Of a stretch of 64,000 nucleotides of DNA, positions 1 through 12,217 are shown piece after piece. This stretch comes from Epiperipatus broadwayi (Eukaryota > Onychophora > Udeonychophora > Euonychophora > Peripatidae). The position numbers were made by a program, and so were the translations under genes. Where the stretch lies: positions 62,001-126,000 of the forward strand of contig JAQFVV010013092.1 of the NCBI GenBank assembly GCA_028023455.1. The letters are read 5' to 3'. Position 1 is the stretch's first letter. Each line of letters begins with the position of its first letter. Under the pieces are notes generated by a model, which was not told the DNA's origin, made no database searches, and was given only the letters and a program-made list of their open reading frames with translations.

Positions 1-850
1 CTTCCTTGTTTTTCTAACTGCAATCCATCTTTAATATATAACTTCTCTTACTAATAAAAAAAATCTCACACATCCACAAACATAACATTATTCTCATATA
101 ATTTTTTCAATCTCTCATTTATAGAACATACTCTATCTAACATATACCTATTGCTTAAATGTTGGTAGTAATCCAACTACTCCTACTTTTTCTGTAATCT
201 GATTCAAACTACTACTCATTTCTTTGTACTCATTCATTACTCTCTCTCTCTCTCTCTCTCTCATAGATCTGACAAATTATTTGTCCCTATAACATAAGCA
301 TTTTTACTCTCCTGTTGCTTTTTCTTATCGGTAACATCCCTAGTTCTAGCTCCAGGCAAACATACTCTTATATACCTATTTCTCTTTCTCTTGCAATTAC
401 ATTTTCAAATCTTCTAACTGCAAGTCCTCTATCAAGACTCTATCATTTAGTTTTCCTACTTCATCCATTATATTCTCTTCCATCTTCTGGACTTTCTTAT
501 CTCCTTTTTCTTTATCATTTTTATTCATTAATTCCTTGATCTGCTCCCACTTCATATCTAACAATTTTTCTTTTACTTTTACATGCTTTATCTCTTCCTC
601 TATCTTATTTATTCTTTGCCTAATTATTTTCATTGCATGCCTTATTTTGTTATCTATATCTCTTATAACTCCACTAAATATATACTCTATTCTATCATCC
701 TTATATTCATTTTCATTTATTTCTCCTGATTTTTTTTTTTTAATTATCTATACTTAGAAATCATTTTTCCACTTCTTTTATCACATTTACATGATTTACA
801 CAACCATACACCTGTCACATCCTTTCTAGTCATTTAAGCATTTCAAATGG
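1..850 (-). pseudogene. ORF1 of a CR1/L2-like LINE (zinc finger, coiled coil, esterase), decayed
   Basis: Read on the minus strand this is a broken ORF1 of a non-LTR retrotransposon. From the N-terminal side there is a cysteine-rich stretch at about 850-760 (CDRCMV, then CKSCKCDKR in a shifted frame), like the PHD-type finger of such ORF1s. Next comes a charged coiled-coil segment in an open frame of 78 codons (633-397). Last are pieces that resemble an SGNH esterase: VIGTNN near 275 in the place of a GDS block, and DGLQL followed by G near 20 in the place of the D-x-x-H block. Frames change several times, so it is dead. The ORF2 of this copy would lie left of the window. It may belong with the minus-strand LINE at 53-56 kb, but I cannot prove that because that copy lacks ORF1. 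Confidence 0.5.
241..262. repeat. (TC)11 microsatellite
   Basis: Pure TC dinucleotide run inside the LINE ORF1 remnant, where the minus strand reads an Arg-Glu repeat. Confidence 0.95.
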
Positions 851-1665
851 AAAATCTTATCATATACTCTATACTCTACCAAAGCATGCCTAATTTCTTT
901 CTGACCATCATACATGCATAATGAGATACAAATGCAATCCATATTTCCTTATTTTTCCAATTCCCCTATTCTATATTTCTTCTATCATGCTTTAAATCTC
1001 TTTATACAAAGGGTGATCAATAAACATGTGGTCACCTAAACTTACACTGTAAACATTACCCTCTTTCTCAAATAAATCATTTATTTAAATTAGAAAAAAA
1101 TTTAATAGCAACCCTTCTAAAATCCAATGTATGACTTAGTTTTAAAGCTTTCATGCAGTAAGCACACGCACACACACACATATTTTTTTCTTTTATATTT
1201 ACTATGTCACCGTGTCAAATCACTTTCCAAGTGTTGGCAATATTTTTCTCAATCTTTCCAAATCCAATTAAATCTATCTCTTTGTGCTACAACCCTTTTT
1301 TCTCATTCACATACTAAGCAAATATTTTTCAGCAACAGAAATTTTTATCTAGATGTTATTAAAAATATATATTTTAACTTAACTTAAGTATTAAATCAGC
1401 CATGACAGTACAGCAAAGCAGTCAAAGCTTCAATATATATATTTACTGGAGCACCCTCTGAATAAAAAGTTTAATTTTTTTTAAAATTTTCTGACATTAA
1501 ATTACCATTTATTAATGAGAGAATACAAAAATGGTGATCTTTGAGCCCATAACTTTTGTAATTTTTTATAAGATTTGTAATATTTTTTTAATTGGATGCT
1601 TTAGCAATTTTTTTTTAAGATTTAATGAATAAGCATTTATTTTATAACGTCTTGCGTGTGATTAT
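851..1665. other. AT-rich DNA, no gene seen
   Basis: The left part may be the 5' leader of the LINE ORF1 copy. A (CA)n run lies near 1163-1180. The first copy of the direct repeat that belongs to the next palindrome begins near 1627. Nothing else was recognised. Confidence 0.5.
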
Positions 1666-2524
1666 AATTACGATAGAATGACAGCCTGTTAAGCTAATTG
1701 CGTAGATGCTGTGAGAATGTTATTAATAAATGAATACCTTCAAACAACCACATGATATAGTATTTATATAAGAGTAAAAGGAATCCTCTTACTCTTACGA
1801 TTCAAATGTTTATATATGAGCAAATCTAAAGTAGTTGTAACGAAGGCGTGACTACATAATAGTCACTTTAAATTACTATATATAATGTCTGTATGAATGA
1901 CACCAATGAAATTTTCTAGAATTTACTAAACACCACTCTAAACGAAACTAAATCATATACATGAATAAGCATTTATTTTATAACGTCTTGCGTGTGATTA
2001 TAATTACGATAGAATGACAGCCTGTTAAGCTAATTGCGCAGACGCTGTGAGAATGTTATTAATAAATGAATACCTTCAAACAACTCTTATATAAATACTA
2101 TATCATGTGGTTGTTCAAAGGTATTCATTTATTAATAACATTCTCACAGCATCTGCGCAATTAGCTTAACAGGCTGTCATTCTATCGTAATTATAATCGC
2201 ACGCAAGACGTTATAAAATAAATGCTTATTCATGTATATGATTTAGTTTCGTTTAGAGTGGTGTTTAGTAAATTCTAGAAAATTTCATTGGCGTCATTCA
2301 TACAGACATTATATATAGTAATTTAAAGTGACTATTATGTAGTCACGCCTTTGTTACAACTACTTTAGATTTGCTCATATATAAACATTTGAGTCGTAAG
2401 AGTAAGAGGATTCCTTTTACTCTTATATAAATACTATATCAGTGTTGTTCGAAGGTATTCATTTATTAATAACATTCTCACAGCGTCTGCACAATTAGCT
2501 TAACAGGCTGTCATTCTATCGTAA
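1666..2524. repeat. Large palindrome (about 415-bp arms) with A-B-A substructure
   Basis: Left arm 1666-2084 and right arm 2110-2524 are reverse complements with only scattered differences, around a 25-base spacer. Each arm holds unit A (containing TAACGTCTTGCGTG and CAGCCTGTTAAGC) twice in direct orientation, around 1627-1750 and 1963-2084 on the left, with unit B (about 200 bp) between. A diverged unit B with its own small palindrome occurs at 30.83-31.09 kb. The layout resembles the inverted or tandem terminal repeats of Penelope-like elements, but no coding sequence and no clear hammerhead core is present. Confidence 0.85.
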
Positions 2525-2529
2525 TTTAA

Positions 2530-3475
2530 GATTTAATGTAAATATGTTTTTTTATTAAACATTTCTCAGTATGTCATTCATCTGAACTATGTTAAGGGAT
2601 TGACCGACCATGGAAGCACAGAGTGCCTTAATGTCAAATTATGAATCGGCATTTGTGGCTGTTTCTGCAGCTGAATGGGAACCTTTACTGTGAAATATAT
2701 ATTATATCTTTATAATTACTCATACTATTTTTTTTCCTCAGTAATTTTTGTTTTTTGGTGTGGAATTACTTTCTTCCTATAAACATTGTGGTTGTGAATT
2801 TGATATGTGACATCAGATAAACATTCATTCACCAATCAAACAATAGAGAAAATATGAATTTTATATAAAAGATAATTGTCCTAATATTCATGTAATTATA
2901 AAAATTATATAATTACTTATTTGAATTTAATGAATGAAAATTAATACTAATATTTCCCTATACATGAAGAAAATATTGACAACATTAAGATTGTATCCTT
3001 AATAAATAAATAAAAACATTAAGATTGTACTTATTATTTTCAGTATCCTTAATTTATTCCATTTTCATGGTGGAATTATTATAATTTATTTGAACTGTAT
3101 GTTAATTTTCTAAATGTATTCATGGTTTTGCATTTATATAAATGCATTCAACAAGAACTAAATAATTATTAAATGATAGTATAAATGACATTTCTCTAGA
3201 ATGACCTACATTCAGATTTTTTGGTTCCCCAAAGTGAATATCATTTATGGTAATGAAATTCATGAGACACTTTGCATAAAAACAAATGATCATATTTCTG
3301 TCCAGTAATGGTAACTTATTTTTCTTCAAGTTTTCTACAGTGCTATCTCTGAATCAATGCATGAATTATGTAGTGACACAGTTTATCTATGTACCATAAA
3401 AATTTTAAGATGTCTGGAATATGAATTGACATAAAATATAACAGTTTCATAGCTTAACCTATAAAAATTGGGCAA
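2530..3475. other. AT-rich DNA, no gene seen
   Basis: No coding signal. A less AT-rich patch at 2590-2690 (around GATTGACCGACCATGG) looks like the edge of an unidentified repeat. Short direct repeats of ACATTAAGATTGTA occur near 2980-3030. Confidence 0.5.
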
Positions 3476-3489
3476 AACTATTACTGAAA

Positions 3490-3612
3490 TGTTTGAAATG
3501 ATTAATATTGTGTACGGCAATAAATCTGTGAGTCCAATAAATCTGTGAGTCGTAGTAATGTTTTTAAGTGGTTTGAAAAATTTTACGATGGCAAAGATAG
3601 CATTGTAAATAT
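3490..3612 (+). pseudogene. Mariner-family transposase N-terminal fragment
   Basis: The plus strand reads MFEMINIVYGNKSVS, then after a 17-bp tandem duplication (AATAAATCTGTGAGTCC, twice) RSNVFKWFEKFYDGKDSI. This matches the helix-turn-helix end of mariner/SETMAR-type transposases, where a YG...SR..VF.W..RF..G pattern is usual. No DDD catalytic core is found downstream, so only about 40 residues remain. Related relics occur at 43.3 kb. It could be a chance match, but the order and spacing of the conserved residues argue against that. Confidence 0.5.
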
Positions 3613-3639
3613 TCTACAAAGTATGAAAAATCCTATTTT

Positions 3640-6430
3640 ATGTCCTAACTTATGATTCAAACATGCTACACTTTAAACTTTATGTGAGGTACATTATTTC
3701 ACTATTGAACAAAAGCTGATTGAAAGGAAGTTTACAGAGAGATTAGTCTCCTTTACAATGGGATGTACTGTGTATGTCCATTATTATAATTAAATTAAAA
3801 ATATATACTTAGAGTAAACTATTGCATAAACTTTCAAATGTCACACAAACTATCGTTATATGATAAATAATTCAAATATACGATTTAATGATAAATATTA
3901 ATATAGTGTAAGTAATATATTTTTCTTATTATATTTTAAGTAAAAACAATGTATTGTAATGATACATGAAACTGACCACACATACATACATCTTAAAAAC
4001 CATTATCACCAACAATTGTAAAGACAATGTTAATGATATGCTAACAACTTTGTGTAAATTTGTCATTTAAAATTATATTTTTAACTATTCTTGATAATAC
4101 TCATTTATAGATAATTAAACTTCAAAAAAGCAAGCAATCCATCAAAATCAAAAGAAAGAAATAATAATTAAACTTTAGTATTTGTTAATCTGTTTATATT
4201 AAACAGTCAGACATTCAAATGATATCACAATTAAAATAAAAACATGAACTCAAATTGACATGTGAAACACTAGAGAAAAAAAAAGGTAATGGAAAATGGC
4301 TAGCAGAAAAATAAAATGAAAGATTTCTTTAAAAAAAAAAAGATTTGAACATATAAATAGCTAGTTAATACACAATTTAACAAAATCTAAACTCAAATCC
4401 ACTATTTAAAAAACTATATAATAACAGCCATTGAACTGCCATATCTCTAAAGAAGAAAATAATATGAAATAGAGAGAAAAGTGTGTGTATAAATTCTAAT
4501 GGACTAAATATTTTGTAAAGTTACTTTACAAACTGTACAATTACTATTTTTCATAATAATACCAAGTTGTAGAATTAAAAGTAAGGAATCATTTCAAGCT
4601 TATTTTAAGGATTTGTAAAATTAAAAATCCATTATCAATTCTTAATAAAACCAGGAATGTCAAGTAAATTTATCAACACAGTTATGTAGCTATGGTTAGC
4701 TAAAAGAAAGGAAACATTGTAGAAATAAAGTGTTCCCCATACATCCATGATGTTAGATTTGGGTTTCAATGGAAATCAGCTTCTATCTATTCATGTTGAA
4801 TATAACACTAGAATATGTTACAACAAACCAAGGAAAATTCTTAGATCGAAAGGAATACTGTAGGTGAAAAAATGGACTCACCATTGGAATTTTTGAATGG
4901 CATTCAAATATGGGAAAGTGAATTTTTAAATTCCTGAAAGTAGAATTCCTTGGATATTTATCACTATGAACAGTCACTAATTTGAACTTCAACTTGACAA
5001 CACCAAATTAACATTACTCTCAAAATTTTTTAAAAAACTTGACAACACCAAATTAACATTATATATAAAATCTTTCTTTGTATTTTTTTTTTAAATTTTT
5101 TTCTTTTGATAATAGGTTAAATTTCACCCAACTCTAATTTAAAACTATATATAGGGGGAGATCAGGATTATTAGCATTCTCAAGTTATTAATAAAAATGT
5201 ATACATAGAAACCCCAAGCTTGCTTAATAATAAGTTTAACTATTTACAGACTAAAAGGTAAGACTCTATTACTTTACATAATATTAGATACCTACACTAG
5301 GACAATTATAATGTTTAACCCTAAATGTAATATGTTTGTTACAATTAATTTATTAGTTAGATCTTTGTTATGCAGAATATGTGACTAAAACTCTTATATA
5401 ATTGATCTTTACTATCATATTTTCATATCGTTAGGAAGAGGTTCCCAAAATATAAAATAATGCTTACAAAATCCTATTTCTGGGATATACTCACTAAGGA
5501 TAGGAATGTTAGTTTGTGTGTACATACAACTATTTGTATGAAGATTTAAATTTAGTTTGCATTAAAAGTTCAATTTAATAAATTGGTCTAATGAATTACT
5601 ATCGTTCGTAATGATATTTATGACTGGATTACCAGATATTGAAGAGATGAAATGAAGGATGATCATGCATAGCCCGTTGTTCATTTAGTAATTGTACAAC
5701 ACATATATGATGTTGAACAATAATTATAAACAAATTTTATTATTGTTAACGATTTTAATAAATATTTATTATCATAATCAAAGTCATTGTTATTTACCTA
5801 TTCCATAATACATCATATATATATATATATATGGTTTGTATATAAGCAAGATGCAATCATACTCTGAAATAGAATCAATGCATATTCTTCCTGGTTTTGA
5901 ATACCAGGGCATATCATGAGCAGATTAGAAGGAAAATGGAAAGGGGCATATTATCTTGAAGTTCCTTCAATCAAACTATTAATACTTTCATGGTGATATC
6001 GATTGAAATAAATTACTTCAATAATCATGATGAAATATATGCTTTCAATGAGAAAAGGCTTGTCCTGTTACATATGGCACAGCCAATCATTGGGCATGAA
6101 TCACATATATTAAGATTATGATTTTCGGCATCCAATTACATATGGCATCTGACAATTGAGCTATGCAATTGCCCATTGCACATTTTCAATCTGGTTCACC
6201 TGCTCGTTCCATTACAGTATATATATTAGGATAATTAATAGAGAATGCAGTGTCTCTTTCATTTATCATGACTAATACTCCAAAGTCTTTTATCATAATT
6301 AATACTTATCAATTATTTATATAGTTAACCAGACTGTAATACATTTTTTTGTAAAACTTGGATTTGTAAATGTAGGGATTATAAAATAAGTTGTGTTAAG
6401 ATACAAACATTATACCCACAATAAAATTTA
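3640..6430. other. AT-rich DNA, no gene seen
   Basis: Scanned on both strands: short AT-rich open frames without recognisable motifs, a (TA)n run near 5815-5831, and a somewhat GC-richer patch at 6060-6220. No repeat family was identified. Probably intron or intergenic. Confidence 0.5.
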
Positions 6431-6439
6431 AAAAATAAT

Positions 6440-7150
6440 CTAATGCTTATTGCTCGGGGGTTCATAAGAAGTTTGAATTCCAGGAGTGACAAATTTGAAC
6501 CGTGATCCACAAACTTTTTAGAAGTCATCACCAAGCTAGTACATCATGCATACAATGATCGCACATTATTACTTGATATATATATATATATTATGTTACT
6601 TAAATACTCCATCCATCTTTTGGCAGAATTTAGCATATTATATTATTTTCACCAATATTGTTTTAAAAAAGTATGTACTTCCGCCTACTGATATTAGGGA
6701 GGAAGTTATTATTAGTGGCTTTTTTATCAATTAGATTTGGCAGTTATTTGTAAAACAAATTATAATTTTCAATGCTTTTTTTAAAAAATAAATTTTCATT
6801 AAATATTTATTTTATTTTGTTTTTAAAAAGTGGGTGAAAAAGAGGTTACGACTTTACAGAGAACAGTTTTGAAAAATCATGACAACTGTAATTAAAAGAA
6901 CAAACAAACTACTAATTACAAATCCAGCCTAAGTCAGGTGTAATTGATCGATCGACGATTAGTTTCTCTATATGGCGCATCTTGTGTAGAATGGGTACGT
7001 TATCAATATTTTTTTTGTTTTGTTTGGTAAACAGTTATAGAATGAATTAAAAAAATCATACAGCTTTATGGCTTAGGGGTTCATAAAAAATTCAAACGCT
7101 AGAAATATCAAAACTAAAATTGCTCAGAGGACCTTGCGCACCGGATTCTT
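6440..7150 (+). repeat. Two related ~85-bp segments (6442-6530, 7064-7150)
   Basis: Both share a GGGGTTCATAA core followed by a TTTGAATTCC-like or TTCAAACGC-like block, with drift between them. The second block resembles a pol III B box, so they may be worn fragments of a tRNA-derived SINE. The A-to-B distance looks too short for a whole tRNA head. Weak. Confidence 0.25.
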
Positions 7151-7399
7151 ACGCTCTACTATTACACTTGGCCATACAAGACACAGAATCAGTGAAGCAT
7201 ATTGAAGAATGAAACATTGAATAATTACATTCACAAGTAACAATTATTCATATTTAATCATCAGTTTAATACAAAACAATACTATTATTTTATAATACAT
7301 CTGCAATTGTAACTTTCTCTATATATGTTGCGGTAGAATAATTTTAAATTAAAAGAAAATATACAAAAGGAAGTCTTTTAATAGTTGTGTTTTTCCACT

Positions 7400-7775
7400 T
7401 CTTATTTATATATTTTAGATTTGGATACTTAGCAGACAAGCAATAACAGAAGAACTTCAGACCATTCCAAGGAAGTATTAGAGATGTGTTAGAATAATAA
7501 AATTCATGGGTGAGAGAAGTATTACTGATATTATTGAGAGGCTGAAATGAAATTAGACTGATAGTATTGCTGGGAGAGATAATTTTGATGTTTTAAATTA
7601 TACCCCTAAGAAGTTGTAAAAGACCTATAAGGAGACCAAAAGTGAGAAGTAAGTTTGCTGATATGTTATGAAGAAGAGAGGCTTGGGATCAGGAAATTGG
7701 ACTAAATTTAAAGAGACTTGTATTGTGCTGCAAATTATTAACGATTAAAAATGATGCTGATTTAGGATTGGTCCT
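7400..7775 (+). pseudogene. 3' end of a decayed RTE-like LINE
   Basis: Plus-strand frames read pieces such as RRPKVRSKFADML followed by REAWDQEIGLNLKRL, which fit the C-terminal pattern of RTE ORF2 (gRPk.RW.Ddi ... W...A.dr..W). The same segment ends in AAATGATGCTGA, like the GATGAT-rich tails of the RTE copies elsewhere in this window. Frames are heavily broken and the rest of the element is absent or unrecognisable. Confidence 0.4.
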
Positions 7776-9985
7776 TCTGCCTCCATGTCCATAATATGAT
7801 CTCTAATTTTTAGTAAGAATTACAAACCAGTTTGAGATTCTGCCATAGGCAGAAAAACCCTAGTCAATTCATTTAACTATCTAATCATTGATTAGTAATT
7901 GGGTTCTAGTTCTTAGACAGAGAGTAAATGAAAAAAATATTAAATAAAACTATAGTTGATTTAAACTATATAGTTTGAACTTCCTTTGTGCCAGAACTTA
8001 ACTGCAATTTATAAACCTCATGATTTCATGTTTGTCATTTTACTACTGCAACACATTTCATAGACATTAATTTGATTGTTTCCTACATCACTTTTCTTCC
8101 ACAAAAGGATGGTAAGAAGGTTTTGAATATGTTATTAGATTCTTCAAAGTTATCTTCCTCATATGCATTACTATCTTTTCTAATATAGGATGTGTTTATA
8201 GTAAATAATGATCACATTGGATTACTGCTTCCATCATTGCTAGCTAAAAATAAACCAGACCATAAATTTTCCATATATTCCAGCAAAGTATGAAGCCATT
8301 TTAATTTCAACATTACAAAAGCATCAAGTTGGGTATTTTAATTCAAATTTTTAAAGCAGGATACTTCATTATGAAGCAACCAACTATTCTTGTGGCATGT
8401 TTTAAAAGAATCAAAACTCTCTTCATATAAGTTTGAAATATCATCATTATTGCATTAACAAATCGTTATCATTAGCAGCCATTTGCACAAACATTTGGTC
8501 ATTTCAACTCCAAGGAGAAAATAAAAACAAAGCAGTAATATCACAGAATATCTGAGTGAAAAGGTGACTGGTTTTTCTTCAACCTATGTTATAGCAACAG
8601 GAGATTATAATCTGAAAATACTAACATCATGAATCGTGACATAAATTGTAACAATATGTTTCTTACTTTTATTAATTTCAATACTATCCCTGTATCACAA
8701 AATTTTGCAAACCACTTAAAAATATTCTTGAAATTCATGCTTTTATTGCAATACAAATTTTCAATAATCTCAACTTTTTAATAGCAGGTTGCCTATTTAA
8801 AATAAGACTCAGTGTTAGTGTATTTTTTCCATGAAAGGTTAATGTACAAAACACGTCATATTTTACATCATGATTCATCATTCAGATATGTTAGGGTCTT
8901 AAGATTTTTATAGATAATAGTTATAATATATTGCTACATAACATATGTTTTGATTCATATGTGACTCTGTAGGATATTGCAAAAACATCCAATCACTCTT
9001 ATTGAGATGCAAATAAATGTGATTTGTGATGAATAAACAAAATAACCTATGAACTATAAATACATTCACATATAAACATTCAGATTCATTGCTCTGTTTA
9101 CTTTGCAGTGCTATCTATTAACTTCTGCATCAAACTTTCCTTCCTGAAATGTTTTAATAACTTTCCAATGTACTCTAAATATTATTATGTATTCTCAAGA
9201 AAACGCAATCAATGTTGCACTTTTTAGAATGTCTTTCAGATAATTTTTATAACGCAAATGGAATTTAACTTTCCCATGAAAACCATGATCATAAAAGATT
9301 CTTTTAGGATGTTTTTGTATTTTTTATTTACACATCCAATAACTATACAGATATGATTTTACAGTAGGGAATTCCATGTATCACTTCCAATATACTGAAA
9401 AAGTATTGTTTGGTCTTATAATGAATGTATTTTTAAAATTTTACAAAATTTTTTTAAATGAAAAATATTTACAATTTTTTTAAATTATATTATTTTTCAG
9501 ATCTATATTCATATTAAAGAAATCAAATAATGTATTGCTCAGACATTTATATAAAAATTCATTCAAATTTTGAGCACTTGAAATGACCGAACTGAGATGT
9601 AATCCGTAGTCCTTCAGCTGCAGGACTCAGAAAGCAGTTATCATGTGATTACTTACTTTGCTTTAATCATCCAATCATTTTTAATTTTCTTATCTACTGC
9701 TGAGCTTCTGTTTTAAATTCCACTATTACTTAATTAAACTCAACATGTTTATTGAATATATATAATCATATCCAAAACACTCCACATTATAGCAAACAAG
9801 TTTTAAAATCCAAAGTGTTACTTTAGTAATTAATAGTTGTTGATATTTAGCACAAATAGATGCTTTTTTATAGAAAACATCAAATGTTCATACAATGTGT
9901 TTGGAATAGAAACTACTTTTAAAATTAAAATCATTAAAACATCATATGATCACCAAACTCATATGCTTACACATGTTGTTAATAA
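7776..9985. other. AT-rich DNA, no gene seen
   Basis: No coding signal or repeat recognised. Close to the right end, 9990-10010 carries ACCAAACTCCATACAGTAGTG, a terminal motif shared with elements at 30.3, 35.9 and 45.9 kb. Confidence 0.5.
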
Positions 9986-10091
9986 GAATACCAAACTCCA
10001 TACAGTAGTGCCTCTAAGTGAAAGCTTTCATAATCAATAGATGCAGGAAGGGTTGTGCATAAAATCACTATTTACTGCTATTCATTCAATA

Positions 10092-10133
10092 TCCCCAGAC
10101 TAGTTTCTAGCTTGTGGCTTTCATCAGTGAGGA
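10092..10133 (-). ncRNA. Hammerhead ribozyme motif, family 1
   Basis: On the minus strand: helix I strand UCCUCA, core CUGAUGA, a short stem-loop with AGC/GCU, core GAAA, a minimal helix III (A-CUAG-U), cleavage triplet GUC, then UGGGGA. UCCUCA and UGGGGA pair over six positions with one G-U. All conserved core bases are present. The first helix II pair is A/A here. Very short helix III stems are typical of the type I hammerheads found in Penelope-like elements, which often act as dimers. Predicted cut between 10098 and 10097. Confidence 0.8.
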
Positions 10134-10368
10134 GCCTTAGATTTAAGAGCACTGCACTTACATTTTAGGATCTAATACAAAACCTCTAGCAGTCACTTTT
10201 TACCTACTCAGATCTATATGACTATACAAGTAAATGGGCTTGGGTTGGAAACATTATGGTGTTTTCCTCTTGGGCTCCTAGCGTTATAGTTAGCCAATAG
10301 GTAAAAAGTAGATGCTGGAAGTTGCATTAGATTCTAAGACCTAGGCGCATTACTCTCAAATCCAAGGC

Positions 10369-10407
10369 TCCTCACTGATAAAAGCCACAAGCTAAAAATT
10401 ACTGGAG
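10369..10407 (+). ncRNA. Degenerate hammerhead motif, family 1
   Basis: Partner of the motif at 10092-10133 in the opposite arm. Core CUGAUGA is CUGAUAA and GAAA is AAAA, so it is probably inactive. The stem UCCUCA is kept and the triplet region reads UAC then UGGAGA. Confidence 0.6.
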
Positions 10408-10794
10408 ATATTGGATGAGTAGGCACTAGATGAGGATTTTATGCAACCTTCTTGCATCCATTGATTACTCTGGCTTGCAGTATAAAATATAATAATTTAT
10501 AATAAATATTTAAAAATAATAATTTGCAACTATTATTAAAAGATAAAAGATAAAATTTAGGGAAAGAAAACTATATAATAATAGTTTATAATAAGGAATA
10601 AAATAATGTAGTTAGCTTTTGTTATCACAAATTAAAAGATTTAGAATTAGAAAAAATATATTTAAATTATAAGTGAAAGAATATATGGCAGAATGTGCAC
10701 TTAAATGCAAAAACAACATAATTAAGGTAGATTAATTTAGTAAAAAATAGATCGTAAAGGTAAAATAAAACAGATACTATTTAATTAAATAAAT

Positions 10795-11250
10795 TTTCCA
10801 TAAAACATTTTTAATTTACAAAGAAAGTCTAAAACATTAGCCATTTTAAACTTTTCTATTTCCCAATACAAATATATAAGAAATATAACCAACGCATATC
10901 ACCAGCAGCAAATTCAAATATAAAATGTTTGCTTATGAGCAATTAAGATCATTTCTAAGTTTAATTTCCCACCCTTTGTTTCAGTAATGTTCTGTTTCAC
11001 TATATTTAAGAACAATGAGCCATATGAACAAAAGATTGCCTTATGATCATGCTGTTTGAAATTTAGACTTTATATTTTTCACAAGGTGTCATAGCTGGAA
11101 AAACATGGCATTTGGGAAGGTGACTAACATTTTGTTTGAATTTTCTGCTAACAATATGCACTGGGTCTATTTCTTATAAATTTATATTAGGAAACTATAA
11201 GGTTTAAAATGGCTAATGTTTTAGCCTTTTTTTGTAAATGTAAATAAACA
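10795..11250. repeat. Inverted repeat with related direct copy downstream
   Basis: 10795-10935 is the reverse complement, with many mismatches, of 11125-11250 (shared TTTAAAATGGCTAATGTTTT). The loop segment around 11050-11140 has a diverged direct copy at 11345-11430 (CACAAGGTGTCATAGCTG versus CACAAGATATCACTGCTG). The unit is unidentified; the layout echoes the Penelope-like palindromes nearby, but I see no hammerhead core. Confidence 0.6.
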
Positions 11251-11458
11251 TTTCTTTATGAGAAATATAAGATCATTGGTAAATTAACTTTCATGCTATT
11301 TGTTTACTTAGCAATATCAGAACATATAATCATGAGATTACTTTTTCATTTTGCTGTCTGAAAATCAGATTATATATTTATCCACAAGATATCACTGCTG
11401 AAAAAAACATAGCTTTTGGAAGTGTGATTGACATATTATATATATCACTAGATGCAGC

Positions 11459-11942
11459 TTACCAATAGCTCTAAACAAGCTTTATTTTTATAAGTTCCAA
11501 AAGAGAAAGAATTCAAAATCTCTATCATTAACCCTACCTCCAGACCAATTGGTTTTGAGCTTATGGCTCACCTCAGTGAAGGGGTGGGTCTATAGAAACT
11601 AGATCTAAAATACTAACTCAAAAGTCAGCACTTATAAAACACGTTTCTATCAATTTGAAAGTCTGAAATTATCGGTCACGTAAATGTCTTCAAATCCAGC
11701 TTTGCAAACCAGATAGCTATATGGGTCTGAATTCAGCTCAGTTTCACAACATAGTAATAGCCTCTGCAATATCGCATCGCAAAAGCCATCAAAGGTATAC
11801 TTTTAATAATTAATAAAACAAGTTATAAATTTCATAACTTGCTTTTAAGCTTGCATTTAAATGATCACAAGATGGAGTAGCTCTAAATAAGCTTTATTTT
11901 TATCAGTATCAAAAGAGAAAGAATTCAAAATCTTTATCAGAT
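11459..11942 (-). repeat. Family 1 hammerhead repeat with partial tandem copy
   Basis: A ~355-bp copy (11459-11812) related to the arms of the 12.75-13.45 kb palindrome and to 19.51-19.83 kb. Its terminal ~65 bp (AGCTCTAAACAAGCTTTATT) recurs in the same orientation at 11878-11942. A truncated tandem neighbour like this is common for Penelope-like elements, which are often found as partial head-to-tail copies. Confidence 0.7.
11537..11583 (-). ncRNA. Diverged hammerhead motif, family 1
   Basis: Minus strand: CCUUCA, core CUGAGGU (CUGAUGA with two changes), intact helix II GAGC-CAUAA-GCUC, AAAA for GAAA, helix III ACCAAUUGGU, triplet GUC, then UGGAGG. Helix I pairs perfectly over six positions and shows two compensatory changes relative to the 10.1 and 19.6 kb copies. 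Core damage suggests loss of activity. The self-complementary helix III is what a dimeric hammerhead would use. Confidence 0.65.
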
Positions 11943-12217
11943 AAAGCTAAAAATATTGAAATGTATTCGAAAGAATTGTTAAATGTTAGCTACAATTATA
12001 ATCATATAATTAAAAATTTTAATATGAAATATAAGAATAAAAATATTAATAATAATATTGATTCTTCTGTTAATAAAAAATATCAATAACAATACCATAT
12101 ATTTTGAATGGAAAATCTATAAAGGTATATATGAGATTGCATTTTAAGCACCTCCTACATTAAACAAATTAATAAATAACTCTAAAGATAAAACCTCATT
12201 TATAAATAAAAATTGCA

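Larger units (their letters stand above)
10031..10467. repeat. Palindromic hammerhead-bearing element
   Basis: Arms 10031-10206 and 10298-10467 are inverted copies around a ~90-bp loop. Each arm carries a hammerhead motif, canonical on the left (minus strand) and degenerate on the right (plus strand). The outer ends share sequence with the short palindrome at 45.90-46.04 kb, including AGTAGGCACTAGAT and CATCCATTGATTA. I read it as a non-autonomous Penelope-like terminal repeat. Confidence 0.8.

Noticed and set aside
1880-1925. Hammerhead in unit B (CUGUAUGA ... GAAA)
   Set aside because: The core has an extra base and helix II does not pair in any of the copies.
5815-5832. (TA)n runs as origins or regulatory sites
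   Set aside because: Short TA runs are frequent throughout this AT-rich DNA and have no supporting context.
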